Shown here: positions 17,485 to 25,653 of the stretch, in pieces
Numbering within the stretch: the stretch's first letter is position 1
Layout of the letters: each line of letters starts with the position of its first letter
Source: Spirochaetales bacterium
GTDB taxonomy: Bacteria > Spirochaetota > Spirochaetia > UBA9216
DNA: 64,000 bases
Reading direction: 5' to 3'
Assembly (NCBI GenBank): GCA_016342585.1
Contig: JAEINK010000002.1
Location: forward strand, 62,001-126,000
Program-made: the position numbers and the translations under genes
Notes under the pieces: model-generated
What the model was told of the DNA's origin: nothing
The model's database searches: none
The model's input: only the letters and a program-made list of their open reading frames with translations

Positions 17485-18192
17485 ATGCTTAAACTTAATG
17501 ATGTTAAAACCTACTACGGCAATATACATGCCCTTAAGGGAATATCCCTTGATATAAATGAAGGTGAAATTATTACCCTGATTGGTGCCAATGGTGCTGG
17601 AAAGAGTACAACACTTATGTCTATCTGCGGAATTGTTCCCCCGCGGTCTGGCAGTATTGATTTTGAGGGGCATGAACTCACTACCATGGCTCCCGACAAG
17701 ATTGTCCAGCTTGGTGTTGTTCAGGTTCCTGAGGGACGACGGATTTTTCCGGATTTAACTGTTCAGGAGAATCTTGATATGGGGGCTTTCTTGAGAAATG
17801 ATAAGGATGCCATAAAGAATGAGCTTCAGTATATCTATGAACTCTTCCCTATCCTTGCCCAGAGGCGAAACCAGCCTGGTGGAACTTTAAGTGGGGGCGA
17901 ACAGCAAATGCTGGCCATCTCCCGAGCCCTCATGACCCAGCCAAAACTTCTGCTTCTGGATGAACCTTCATTGGGTTTAGCTCCCATAATTGTGCAGCAG
18001 ATTTTTGAGATTATCAAAAAGATCAACAAGGAGCAGGGTACAACGATATTTCTGGTTGAACAGAATGCCAACCAGGCCCTGAAGATCGCCCACAGGGGGT
18101 ATGTTATGGAGAATGGCGCCATTACCCTGACCGACACATCGGAAAAGCTTCTTGCCAATGATGAAGTGCGAAGAGCTTATTTGGGTATTTAA
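17485..18192 (+). CDS. livF: LivF ABC transporter ATP-binding protein
   Basis: 235 residues. Walker A GANGAGKSTTLM, signature TLSGGEQQMLAISRAL, Walker B LLLLDEPSLGLAP, H-loop VEQNANQAL. VPEGRRIFPDLTVQENL is characteristic of LivF. Starts three bases after livG, so the two ATPases are translated together as a heterodimer. Last gene of the liv operon, followed by a terminator. Confidence 0.95.
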   Translation: MLKLNDVKTYYGNIHALKGISLDINEGEIITLIGANGAGKSTTLMSICGIVPPRSGSIDFEGHELTTMAPDKIVQLGVVQVPEGRRIFPDLTVQENLDMGAFLRNDKDAIKNELQYIYELFPILAQRRNQPGGTLSGGEQQMLAISRALMTQPKLLLLDEPSLGLAPIIVQQIFEIIKKINKEQGTTIFLVEQNANQALKIAHRGYVMENGAITLTDTSEKLLANDEVRRAYLGI

Positions 18193-18225
18193 GATCATTC
18201 TTTAATATTTAAACTTTAAAATTAC

Positions 18226-18266
18226 AACCCTCCGAAACCCTTTTGGATTACCCGGAGGGTTTTTCT
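18226..18266 (+). terminator. Terminator of the liv operon
   Basis: AACCCTCCG and CGGAGGGTT form a 9-base stem with an 18-base loop, followed by TTTTCTTT, 34 bases after the livF stop. Confidence 0.85.
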
Positions 18267-18318
18267 TTATAAATGGTTATAATGGTAATGAGTATAATTT
18301 CTCGGGAGGATAATAATT

Positions 18319-19236
18319 ATGGATAAATACAAAACTATATATCAGGATATGAGAATCTCCCGTCTGGCCCTTGGCTGTATGCGGATTGCAGACCTTTCTT
18401 CATCACGGGTGGCAGAACTGATTAATTCAGCAATGGAGGTTGGAATAAACTTTTTCGATCATGCGGATATCTATGGGGGAGGGAAGTCGGAAGAGGTTTT
18501 TGCCGAGGCCTTTGGAATGACCCCCATTAAGAGAGAGGATGTTATTCTACAATCCAAATGCGGGATCTGTGACGGGTATTACGATTTTTCCCGGGAACAT
18601 ATTCTTGCCTCTATCGATGGCATCCTAAAAAGGCTTAAAACCGATTATCTTGATGTCCTGCTTCTCCATAGACCGGACACACTCATGGAACCCGAGGAGG
18701 TCGCTGCGGCCTTCGACCTTCTTCATAGTACCGGAAAGGTGAGATATTTCGGCGTCAGTAACCAGAATCCCATGCAGATAGAACTTCTTAAAAAATATGT
18801 TTCCCAGGATCTTCTGTTTAACCAGCTTCAGTTAAGTATTATGAGATCAGGAATGATCGATGCAGGCTTAAATGTGAATATGAAGGTTGAGAACTCTTAT
18901 GTTCATGATGGTGCTGTCCTTGATTACTGCCGGTTGAATGATATCACCATACAGGCCTGGTCCCCCTTCCAATATGGATTCTTTGAAGGGATCTTTTTGA
19001 ACAATGAGAAATTTCCGGACTTAAATAAGCGGATAGATGAACTCGCCGAAAAGTATAATGTAACCAATTCTGCAATCGCGGTCGCCTGGATTCTCCGCCA
19101 TCCTGCTGGAATTCAGGCTATTCTCGGATCAACAAACCCAGGCCGCATTTCTGATATGGCGAAGGCTCTGGATTTAAATCTGACCCGGCCCGAGTGGTAT
19201 GCTGTTTATCGGGCCGCGGGGAATAAGCTGCCATGA
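18319..19236 (+). CDS. Aldo/keto reductase
   Basis: 305 residues, a single TIM-barrel NADPH-dependent oxidoreductase. The catalytic tetrad is visible: Asp and Tyr in FDHADIYGGG, Lys in LQSKCG and His in LLHRPD. The cofactor segment reads AILGSTNPGRISDM. Closest in style to the YdhF/oxidoreductase subgroup (RLALGCMRIAD; MIDAGLNVNMKV). Starts behind GGGAGG. Monocistronic, directly after the liv terminator and converging on the ABC export operon. Physiological substrate unknown. Confidence 0.9.
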   Translation: MDKYKTIYQDMRISRLALGCMRIADLSSSRVAELINSAMEVGINFFDHADIYGGGKSEEVFAEAFGMTPIKREDVILQSKCGICDGYYDFSREHILASIDGILKRLKTDYLDVLLLHRPDTLMEPEEVAAAFDLLHSTGKVRYFGVSNQNPMQIELLKKYVSQDLLFNQLQLSIMRSGMIDAGLNVNMKVENSYVHDGAVLDYCRLNDITIQAWSPFQYGFFEGIFLNNEKFPDLNKRIDELAEKYNVTNSAIAVAWILRHPAGIQAILGSTNPGRISDMAKALDLNLTRPEWYAVYRAAGNKLP

Positions 19237-19241
19237 TTCTA

Positions 19242-20381
19242 TCAATATGAATATCCGGCCCCCACTGTGATAGACATCCCAGCCTGATTTTCCGGGTTGA
19301 ATATATCTGCCGATTCTCCGGTCTGGAAAGAGTAGTATCCGAAAAGATTCAGTTCTTCATAGATATTCCAACTGACACCCGCGGTTGTATTAGCCGAGAT
19401 ATCGATGGGTGAAATAATCGAACTGACTGTGAATACAGTAGTACTTCCCGGGATGAAACTGATCGAAGGGTAGAGGTAGAGACCATACTCTTCTGTTTCA
19501 TCGGCCTCCGCATTGTACTCTTCAAATTGAGCTGATGGTTTTAATAGAAATTCGAGTTGCCAGGATAGGGTTTTATCCCCTGTGTACCCAAGCATGTGGT
19601 CCCAGGAGGCTCCTCCGGTAATCTTGAGGCTCTCCTCCATCGAAGTGGTAGAAAAACCATTTAACTCAATTGTGGTCGAGGCGGAAAGGTGCCAGTTTAT
19701 CGGCATAATTCCTTCAAGGCTGATATAAGCCCGCTGTCCTGCGGTACCCAGGCCGGCAATGGCACTTCCTCTGTATAGGTAGCCAGCCTGAAGATTAAAG
19801 TCTCCTGCCTCGAAACTTACCCTCCCTCCGGCGGAACCATCACCGATCTTTGGAAGGACCGGTTCGGCTGGATCTGATAGATCAATACTTCCCGGGAGGA
19901 GGATTATCTCTAAAAAAGAGAAGTCTCCCAGAGGGAAATCGGCACCGGTTAGCCAGGCTGTTTCCGATCTTGGATCATTGGATCTTGTATCGAAACTGAT
20001 CGAATCTGATCCGAAGATGATATCCCCCGCATTGAAGGCAAATCCTGCTCCCCAGGTGGTTCTTGTTTTTCCCAGGAGTATGCGTACGTCACCGAAGTAG
20101 GGGCGGACATAGAGTTTTTTCAACCCCGGGAGCATTTGTCCTCCTGCTTCGCTGATATCCAGGGCGACCTCGCCTTTCACCTCCCTTGAGCCGGTGCTCC
20201 TGAATGAGAGGCCGGCTTTTCCATACATTATATAGCTCCACTCCTTTTCGATGCCGTTGAGGCTGTAGAGGCTGTTGTAGAACTCTGTGTCTGCCGAAAT
20301 CCTGATTTCTGCCGTTAGCATCGCGGTAGCTATAAGTGAGAAGAGCGAAAATAATACTGTTTTTAAAAAAAGTCTGTTCAT
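19242..20381 (-). CDS. Outer-membrane beta-barrel protein of the ABC export operon
   Basis: 379 residues with a signal peptide (cleavage near TAEIR), amphipathic beta strands throughout and a C-terminal aromatic strand (TVGAGYSY). It contains LGKTRTTWGAGFAFNAGD, strikingly like the LKKVEWGKGDGIHVID stretch of the barrel in the RND operon, so the two may be distant relatives. It is the last gene of the five-gene ABC operon, starting four bases after the permease stop. Inferred to be the outer-membrane partner of that exporter; strand count and function are not established. Confidence 0.7.
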   Translation of the reverse strand: MNRLFLKTVLFSLFSLIATAMLTAEIRISADTEFYNSLYSLNGIEKEWSYIMYGKAGLSFRSTGSREVKGEVALDISEAGGQMLPGLKKLYVRPYFGDVRILLGKTRTTWGAGFAFNAGDIIFGSDSISFDTRSNDPRSETAWLTGADFPLGDFSFLEIILLPGSIDLSDPAEPVLPKIGDGSAGGRVSFEAGDFNLQAGYLYRGSAIAGLGTAGQRAYISLEGIMPINWHLSASTTIELNGFSTTSMEESLKITGGASWDHMLGYTGDKTLSWQLEFLLKPSAQFEEYNAEADETEEYGLYLYPSISFIPGSTTVFTVSSIISPIDISANTTAGVSWNIYEELNLFGYYSFQTGESADIFNPENQAGMSITVGAGYSY

Positions 20382-20385
20382 ATGA

Positions 20386-21654
20386 TCAGTCCATCCTCAG
20401 ATTGTCCGGTATATCTTTTTTAAGCATCCGATGCGTAGGAAAATAGGCGGCTAAAGAGCTTACAATGATGGCTAAAACTCCTCCGGTAAGAAAGGATTTC
20501 GGTGACCAGACTCCTTTCATATGAGAATCAATCACTATGTTTCCAAAATTAATAAAATCATCTGTTACATTCATCATTGCCCCATAATTGAGTCCATGAT
20601 TAACCATAAAAATATTTAAAAGAGCTCCGAGAATAAGACCCGCAAGCGTACCGACAATCCCTATTCCACCCGCCTCCAGGAAAAACATGAGTTGAATTGT
20701 CCTGTCTGTTACTCCCTGGGCCCTGAGCATCCCGATCTCTCTTCGGCGTTCAAAAATAGCCATCATCATTGTGTTGGAGATTCCAACTGCTGCTATCAGA
20801 AAAATCAGGAACAGAAAGAGGGTGACAAAACTGTCTTCCATCTCCTGCATGGCCATGAAATCCGACGCTATCTCTTCATACCCCAGAAGTTCGTACTCAT
20901 CGGGGAGTTTTTCTTTTAACTCTTCCAGCCTGACTATGCCGCTTCTCCCGGCGGGAACCTTGATCGAGTAGCTCGTGACAGAGCCATCCATCTCAAGGTA
21001 GTAGTCTGCTGCATCTATGGCAAGGAATACACCTTTTATATTTATCAGGTGATTCTCTGTTTTAATGATGCCGATCACTTTTGTACTCAGCACCTCCTGA
21101 TACCCCATTTTCCCCGAGAATTGGAGTCTCACCGGATATCCGATTTCGATCCCAAGCTTGTTTGCCAGAACATTCCCCACTATAATCCCGTCATCTCCCT
21201 CTTTCAGGAATTCACCCCGGCTGTATTCATTGTTTATGGAATCAGCCAGCTTAAAGATATCGCCGTCTCTTACCGGATCCACTGCGGTTATCCTTGTGGG
21301 ATAAACCCCGTCCTCGGGGAAGGGATCCTTATAGAAGACAAGATCCGCCAAAAATTCCGTTCTGGGAGTATATTCAATTTCCAGTTCATCAAGGAGAGCG
21401 GTTATCGATTCTGTATCCTCAATTGATTGACTTAAAGGGAGCCTCTCTTTTTCAGTCCACCAGCTCTTCTTTACTATCTTTCCTGAGGCCACTTCGTAAT
21501 CCATATACTGTTGATAGGTTTTTCCATACCATCCTTCCAGGAGAGAATCCATGAAGATGTAGAATATGAGGCCAATAGCAATGGCAACGGCGGTTATCAG
21601 GGTTCTTTTCTTATATCGCAGCAGGTTTTTTACAGCCATTTTCAAAATAAGCAT
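20386..21654 (-). CDS. FtsX-type ABC permease (second subunit)
   Basis: 422 residues with the MacB/LolC-E layout. One TM is at residues 18-38, then a periplasmic domain of about 220 residues, then three TM segments near 275-295, 325-350 and 385-405. ISNTMMMAIFERRREIGMLRA is the conserved FtsX cytoplasmic segment that touches the ATPase. It pairs with the other FtsX permease of the operon, giving a LolCE-like heterodimer. Separated from the LolA-like gene by 11 bases. Likely moves lipoproteins or lipids out of the inner membrane; cargo unknown. Confidence 0.87.
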   Translation of the reverse strand: MLILKMAVKNLLRYKKRTLITAVAIAIGLIFYIFMDSLLEGWYGKTYQQYMDYEVASGKIVKKSWWTEKERLPLSQSIEDTESITALLDELEIEYTPRTEFLADLVFYKDPFPEDGVYPTRITAVDPVRDGDIFKLADSINNEYSRGEFLKEGDDGIIVGNVLANKLGIEIGYPVRLQFSGKMGYQEVLSTKVIGIIKTENHLINIKGVFLAIDAADYYLEMDGSVTSYSIKVPAGRSGIVRLEELKEKLPDEYELLGYEEIASDFMAMQEMEDSFVTLFLFLIFLIAAVGISNTMMMAIFERRREIGMLRAQGVTDRTIQLMFFLEAGGIGIVGTLAGLILGALLNIFMVNHGLNYGAMMNVTDDFINFGNIVIDSHMKGVWSPKSFLTGGVLAIIVSSLAAYFPTHRMLKKDIPDNLRMD

Positions 21655-21665
21655 GGTTTCCTCCT

Positions 21666-22394
21666 TTATCTGGTTAATTCCCTTCTGGTGAATTTACTAT
21701 CAGGGATCGGAATATTCAGTTCGACTTTATCGATGAAGATTTCCGAACTGACTCCCCGTCGGACATCATCTGTCAGGATGATATCCGTGGCCATTAAGTG
21801 CCCATTAAACTCATCGACCTGTCGGATTACCATTGTCTTCAAAGGCTGGTTACTTCTGGTGAACATTTCTATCCTACGCATTATGAAGGTCTCTTTTTCG
21901 ATCCACACTATCTGAACCGGATAGGCGACCCTCTTCCTTCTTTTTACCTTCATGGCGATCCTGTAGCAGAGTATACCTTCCAGGTTTTCCTCCCCTTCGA
22001 GGGTCACATCGTAATTCTCCAGCATCCCGGATTCGTCGGTCACATCTTCATAGGAAATCAGCCCTGCAATCGAATCTCCCTTGCTCTTGGTAAAGATTGC
22101 CTCTGAATCCGGAAAAAAGTGGTATATCCGGTCTTCTGTCCTGAGGATCTTTTGTCCGTACTCTGCATCACTGGTAAATTCCATCAGGAAGTTGGTTCCC
22201 TCAGACCAGGCTGAATAGGCAATGGTTTTTGTGCCGAATCTGTCGGTGTTCACCATTCTTGATTCGGTGTAGGCACTTTCGTAATTCATCATTTCATCCG
22301 TTCGTGCAACTATCTCCTCGGCAGATTGGGCTGTCACTGTCTGGAAAGCGGCTATAAGGATAATTGATAGTATTAATATGATAGTTCTTTTCAT
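21666..22394 (-). CDS. LolA-like outer-membrane lipoprotein-sorting protein
   Basis: 242 residues: signal peptide (to about VTAQS) and the LolA-fold domain of COG2834, with the family-type helix AEEIVARTDEMM, strands YHFFPDSEAIF and VAYPVQIVWIEKETFIMRRIE, and a C-terminal VELNIPIPDSKFTRREL. The tail parallels that of the LolA-like protein at 3246-4016 (VKYNIPI...FTTNFL). It sits between the two FtsX permeases in the operon, which suggests it takes cargo from them across the periplasm. Cargo unknown. Confidence 0.82.
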   Translation of the reverse strand: MKRTIILILSIILIAAFQTVTAQSAEEIVARTDEMMNYESAYTESRMVNTDRFGTKTIAYSAWSEGTNFLMEFTSDAEYGQKILRTEDRIYHFFPDSEAIFTKSKGDSIAGLISYEDVTDESGMLENYDVTLEGEENLEGILCYRIAMKVKRRKRVAYPVQIVWIEKETFIMRRIEMFTRSNQPLKTMVIRQVDEFNGHLMATDIILTDDVRRGVSSEIFIDKVELNIPIPDSKFTRRELTR

Positions 22395-22406
22395 AATAAG
22401 GCTCCT

Positions 22407-23666
22407 TTATGTTGATCTAATGGCTTCAACCGGTTCGATTGTTGCCGCCTTTCTGCAGGGAATAAGTGTTACCATGGCGGAAATTATGATCGTATAGATG
22501 GTCATTAAAATCACATGATATGCTTTAAGGTCCGGGTATATTATATTGGAGACCTCCATATCCATCGATCCCATGGCTGAGGAGAAATCGAGTCCTGTTT
22601 TTTCTGCCGCAAGGATGATGATGACTCCCAGGCTTACTCCAATAACTGCGCTTATTATTCCGGCAAAGAGTGATTCCAGGAAGAAGAGTCTAACCAGATC
22701 ATTGGGTGGCATCCCCATGGCTCCCAGAATCCCTATCTCCCTGTATCTTTCATAAATCACCATCATTGTTGTATTAATGATTACAGTGGCTCCCATAAGG
22801 AGGAAGAATATTATCATAAAGTTATACGTGATTTCGGCGATACCCATCATTCCATAGAAATCACCCTGATCCTTCCAAAGGGCGGTATCCAGATAATTTA
22901 AACTGCTGTCTGCCGAAAGGATTTTATCTATATTTGCCAACTGAATTTCCGCTGTCTCCGGATCTTCGGTCATTATAATGATTTCCTGAGCACCCCCTTT
23001 CATCTGCATCAGGTCCTGCATTACATCAAAGGGTAGAATGAAGTGGGTGTTGTTCATACTTCCCATGGGGAAATCGACAATCCCTGTAATCTCGAGGGTC
23101 ATGGCATTTACCCCGCGGGATGCTGTGGCAGTCATAAACGAAAATTTATCTCCAGGACCAAGGCCCGTTTTTTCAGCCAGTTTATACCCAATGATGGTTT
23201 CTCTCCGCCCTTTCAGGGGAAGCCTTCCCCCTATCAGAAGTGAACCGGGATCAAGTATGTTTTTTTCCTCATCGATATTTATACCCATTCCCACGGCGAT
23301 ATACTCCTCCCCCGGTTCATCATCCAGGGGGGTATCATCAATATAGATTTTACCTCCGGCAGTGGTTCTCCCCAGTGCCTGGCTTACTCCCTCTATTTTT
23401 AACAGCTCCCTTCGGACTTCCTTTTCATTTTCTACATAGAGATGGACAGGGTTCAGATAATCATATTTTCCATAATCCCTGTGACGGATCTGAATGGCAC
23501 CGGTATAGTAAGCCAGAATATTTCTTTTCATATCGGTTTTCATCCCTGTAACAAGGGCTAACATGAAAATCCCCAGAATACAGGCCAGCACAATCGTTGA
23601 AATGGAGAGGACCGTTCGTTTTTTGTTTCTGGCAAGGTTCCTGAAGGCAATTGTTGATAACCTCAT
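22407..23666 (-). CDS. FtsX-type ABC permease (first subunit)
   Basis: 419 residues from the ATG at 23666, one base after the ATPase stop; a further upstream in-frame codon would run into the ATPase gene. Layout as in LolC/E: MRLSTIAFRNLARNKKRTVLS, TM near 20-42, a large periplasmic domain, then TM segments near 270-290, 320-345 and 385-408. INTTMMVIYERYREIGILGAM is the FtsX contact segment. Forms the exporter with the other FtsX permease and the ATPase. Confidence 0.87.
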   Translation of the reverse strand: MRLSTIAFRNLARNKKRTVLSISTIVLACILGIFMLALVTGMKTDMKRNILAYYTGAIQIRHRDYGKYDYLNPVHLYVENEKEVRRELLKIEGVSQALGRTTAGGKIYIDDTPLDDEPGEEYIAVGMGINIDEEKNILDPGSLLIGGRLPLKGRRETIIGYKLAEKTGLGPGDKFSFMTATASRGVNAMTLEITGIVDFPMGSMNNTHFILPFDVMQDLMQMKGGAQEIIIMTEDPETAEIQLANIDKILSADSSLNYLDTALWKDQGDFYGMMGIAEITYNFMIIFFLLMGATVIINTTMMVIYERYREIGILGAMGMPPNDLVRLFFLESLFAGIISAVIGVSLGVIIILAAEKTGLDFSSAMGSMDMEVSNIIYPDLKAYHVILMTIYTIIISAMVTLIPCRKAATIEPVEAIRST

Positions 23667-23667
23667 A

Positions 23668-24354
23668 TTACGCCCCCTCTTTGACCGTATCTTCGGTAAC
23701 AAGACCATCGTGAAGAAGGACAAGCCGCCTGGCGTAATCCATAACCATCCTGTCGTGGGTCGAAAAAATAAAAGTGGTCTGGTGTTTTTCGTTCATCTCT
23801 TTCATCAGTTTGAGTATATCTTCCCCGGTATGAGAGTCCAGGTTCGCGGTAGGTTCATCGGCCAGGATAATCTTCGGATTCTTGATAAGAGCCCTGGCAA
23901 TCGCCACCCTCTGTTGCTGCCCTCCCGAGAGGCGTGAAGGCCTTCTGTCCTCCATCCCTTCAAGACCTACCTCTCTCAGGAGGGCCAGGGTCTTCTCTTT
24001 GACCTCTTTCTTGTTTTTGTTGATAAGAGAGAGGGCGAAGGATACATTTTCAAAGGCGGAGAGGACAGGGATCAAATTGTAGCTCTGGAAAATAAACCCC
24101 AGTTCATTTCTTCTGAATGCCGCCTTTTCGAGTTTGGACAGATCACCCACATTCTGCCCCTCAATGGAAACTTTTCCTCCATCCAGTTTATCGATGCATC
24201 CAATGATATTCAGGAGGGTCGTCTTTCCCGAGCCTGAGGGGCCGGCAATGGAGATGAACTCTCCCTTCTTAATCAAAAGATCTACACCCCGGAGGGCTTC
24301 GACTTTTAAATCTCCCGCAATGTATGTGCGCTTAACGTTTTCAACATTGATCAT
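23668..24354 (-). CDS. LolD/MacB-type ABC transporter ATP-binding protein
   Basis: 228 residues. Walker [13 protein letters not shown], signature [16 protein letters not shown], Walker [14 protein letters not shown]-loop STHD. The [22 protein letters not shown]-loop segment is typical of the LolD/MacB group. First gene of a five-gene operon (ATPase, FtsX, LolA-like, FtsX, barrel), with a strong promoter and operator immediately upstream. Powers cargo extraction from the inner membrane. I avoid naming it lolD because the operon could handle a specialised cargo. Confidence 0.92.
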   Translation of the reverse strand: MINVENVKRTYIAGDLKVEALRGVDLLIKKGEFISIAGPSGSGKTTLLNIIGCIDKLDGGKVSIEGQNVGDLSKLEKAAFRRNELGFIFQSYNLIPVLSAFENVSFALSLINKNKKEVKEKTLALLREVGLEGMEDRRPSRLSGGQQQRVAIARALIKNPKIILADEPTANLDSHTGEDILKLMKEMNEKHQTTFIFSTHDRMVMDYARRLVLLHDGLVTEDTVKEGA

Positions 24355-24425
24355 AATTCTCTCCTATAAGGTTAGGATAATCGATCTCTTCCTTCATATG
24401 TATTTTTCTTTTGTAACTATGTTTT

Positions 24426-24454
24426 ATTGTACTAATAGAATAGTACAATGTCAA
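24426..24454 (-). promoter_or_regulatory. Promoter with built-in operator for the ABC export operon
   Basis: On the minus strand TTGACA (24449-24454) is followed by exactly 17 bases and TACAAT (24426-24431). The perfect inverted repeat ATTGTACTA-6-TAGTACAAT (24426-24449) fills the spacer and covers the -10. A dimeric repressor bound here would block polymerase. No TetR-, MarR- or PadR-like gene is nearby. Confidence 0.8.
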
Positions 24455-24461
24455 GTTTTAT

Positions 24462-24510
24462 AAAATCTGTAGATTTTAAACTGAATAAGAATTATATTAT
24501 AATCCTTATT
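24462..24510. promoter_or_regulatory. Two further palindromes before the 195-residue hypothetical gene
   Basis: TAAAATCT-gt-AGATTTTA lies at 24461-24478, and AATAAGAATTATA-t-TATAATCCTTATT (one mismatch in 13 pairs) at 24484-24510. The second contains TATAAT (24498-24503) at the position expected for a -10 of the plus-strand gene, so it may be its operator. Confidence 0.45.
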
Positions 24511-24521
24511 AGGGAGGAACA

Positions 24522-25109
24522 ATGGATATATTAAGCTCTTTGACGACCTGGTTGATGGTTGTATTACTGCAGGTAGCCCCTGTTCAGGATATGAATGTTG
24601 GCGACACTTTAAGTTATAAAAACATTGAATATGATATGGGGATCGAATTTGAACTGACCGAAGTCCCTGCTGAAGATTACTGGATTGTCGCCGGCCGTTT
24701 TTTTACTCCTGAGGATAGGACAATCCTTGCTGAATATGAAGCAGCAGGATATTTTGATGATTTTCTGAATCAACTCTTTTATTTAAAAGAGGGGGAAGAT
24801 GATTCTGCTTTTTACCATTTTTCAGTGAATGAAGCGGGCTTTCCCCTTCCACTGAGCATCTCTCTTGGTGAAGATTCGGAATTATATGTGAATGGTGGTT
24901 ACAGCATGCCTTTCATCGATGCTGATACCTTTGAATTCATGGGTGGAGAGGATGAGACATATCACTATTCCGACGGTGATCTGGATGTTTATATTACAAG
25001 TAAAACCTATTCAAACAGCAAGGCTTCAGAATTGTCTGCCATTACCATAAATTATGAGATGGCTGGTATACATGGAAAATTCTTCCAGGTTCCCGGGGGA
25101 CTGGAGTAG
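24522..25109 (+). CDS. Hypothetical protein, 195 residues
   Basis: Not recognised. It starts at an ATG behind a strong AGGGAGG site. Residues 5-20 (SSLTTWLMVVLLQVAP) are hydrophobic and could be a signal peptide or anchor; the rest is acidic and beta-rich with many aromatic residues (EDYWIVAGRFF, GEDETYHYSDGDLDVYI), which fits an exported protein. It diverges from the ABC export operon and the shared 168-base gap is full of palindromes, so the two may be co-regulated. No catalytic motif seen. Confidence 0.55.
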   Translation: MDILSSLTTWLMVVLLQVAPVQDMNVGDTLSYKNIEYDMGIEFELTEVPAEDYWIVAGRFFTPEDRTILAEYEAAGYFDDFLNQLFYLKEGEDDSAFYHFSVNEAGFPLPLSISLGEDSELYVNGGYSMPFIDADTFEFMGGEDETYHYSDGDLDVYITSKTYSNSKASELSAITINYEMAGIHGKFFQVPGGLE

Positions 25110-25149
25110 GGGAAGAGAAGAGGAATAATCTCTGAATTTGAGGAAGAGG

Positions 25150-25626
25150 TCAGTTCAGCAGGATAAAGCAGGATTTTAATTCTGAATACACCTTTTCCAG
25201 CCTTTCCAGATTGTGCGGAAATGTGTAGATAAACATGGATTTCATGGCTTTAATTGTGCGGGCCTCTTCATTATTGACAAAGGCCGGACGAAATCCGGAG
25301 ACTCCCATCAGATCTCTCAGGAAAGGTTGTATGTACCGTTTCGTAAAATCCAGAAAGAAGGCAAGGCTTTCAAGGCCATTGTGAATGGTGGAGAGATCCT
25401 CCAGGGATACATCGGGGTGAGCGGCCATCAACCTTAGATCCCGCAGGGCAGAAGCGTCGAAGGCTGTCTTATCAAGAACTGAATTAAACCATCCCGTATC
25501 GAAATTGTTTTCGAATACATCCTTGAATTCCTCGAGGGTTCCCCGTAACTCCTGGACGACCAGGGGGTTGTATGGGGTTCGTACTAATGTTCCGGTATAG
25601 GCTGTCTGATACATTAATAACATCAT
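25150..25626 (-). CDS. Hypothetical protein, 158 residues
   Basis: Not recognised. Mostly helical, soluble-looking, with segments VVQELRGTLEEFKDVFENNF, ALRDLRLMAAHPDVSLEDLS and FLDFTKRYIQPFLRDLMG. No signal peptide. The start (ATGATG) has no clear ribosome-binding site, so the real start could be elsewhere or the gene could be 5'-truncated. It lies 27 bases downstream of the AlaX gene on the same strand and could be co-transcribed with it. Its length and helical pattern recall small four-helix signalling-associated domains, but nothing specific supports that. Confidence 0.45.
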   Translation of the reverse strand: MMLLMYQTAYTGTLVRTPYNPLVVQELRGTLEEFKDVFENNFDTGWFNSVLDKTAFDASALRDLRLMAAHPDVSLEDLSTIHNGLESLAFFLDFTKRYIQPFLRDLMGVSGFRPAFVNNEEARTIKAMKSMFIYTFPHNLERLEKVYSELKSCFILLN

Positions 25627-25653
25627 CGGTATTAGACCGCCATAATCTTTAAT

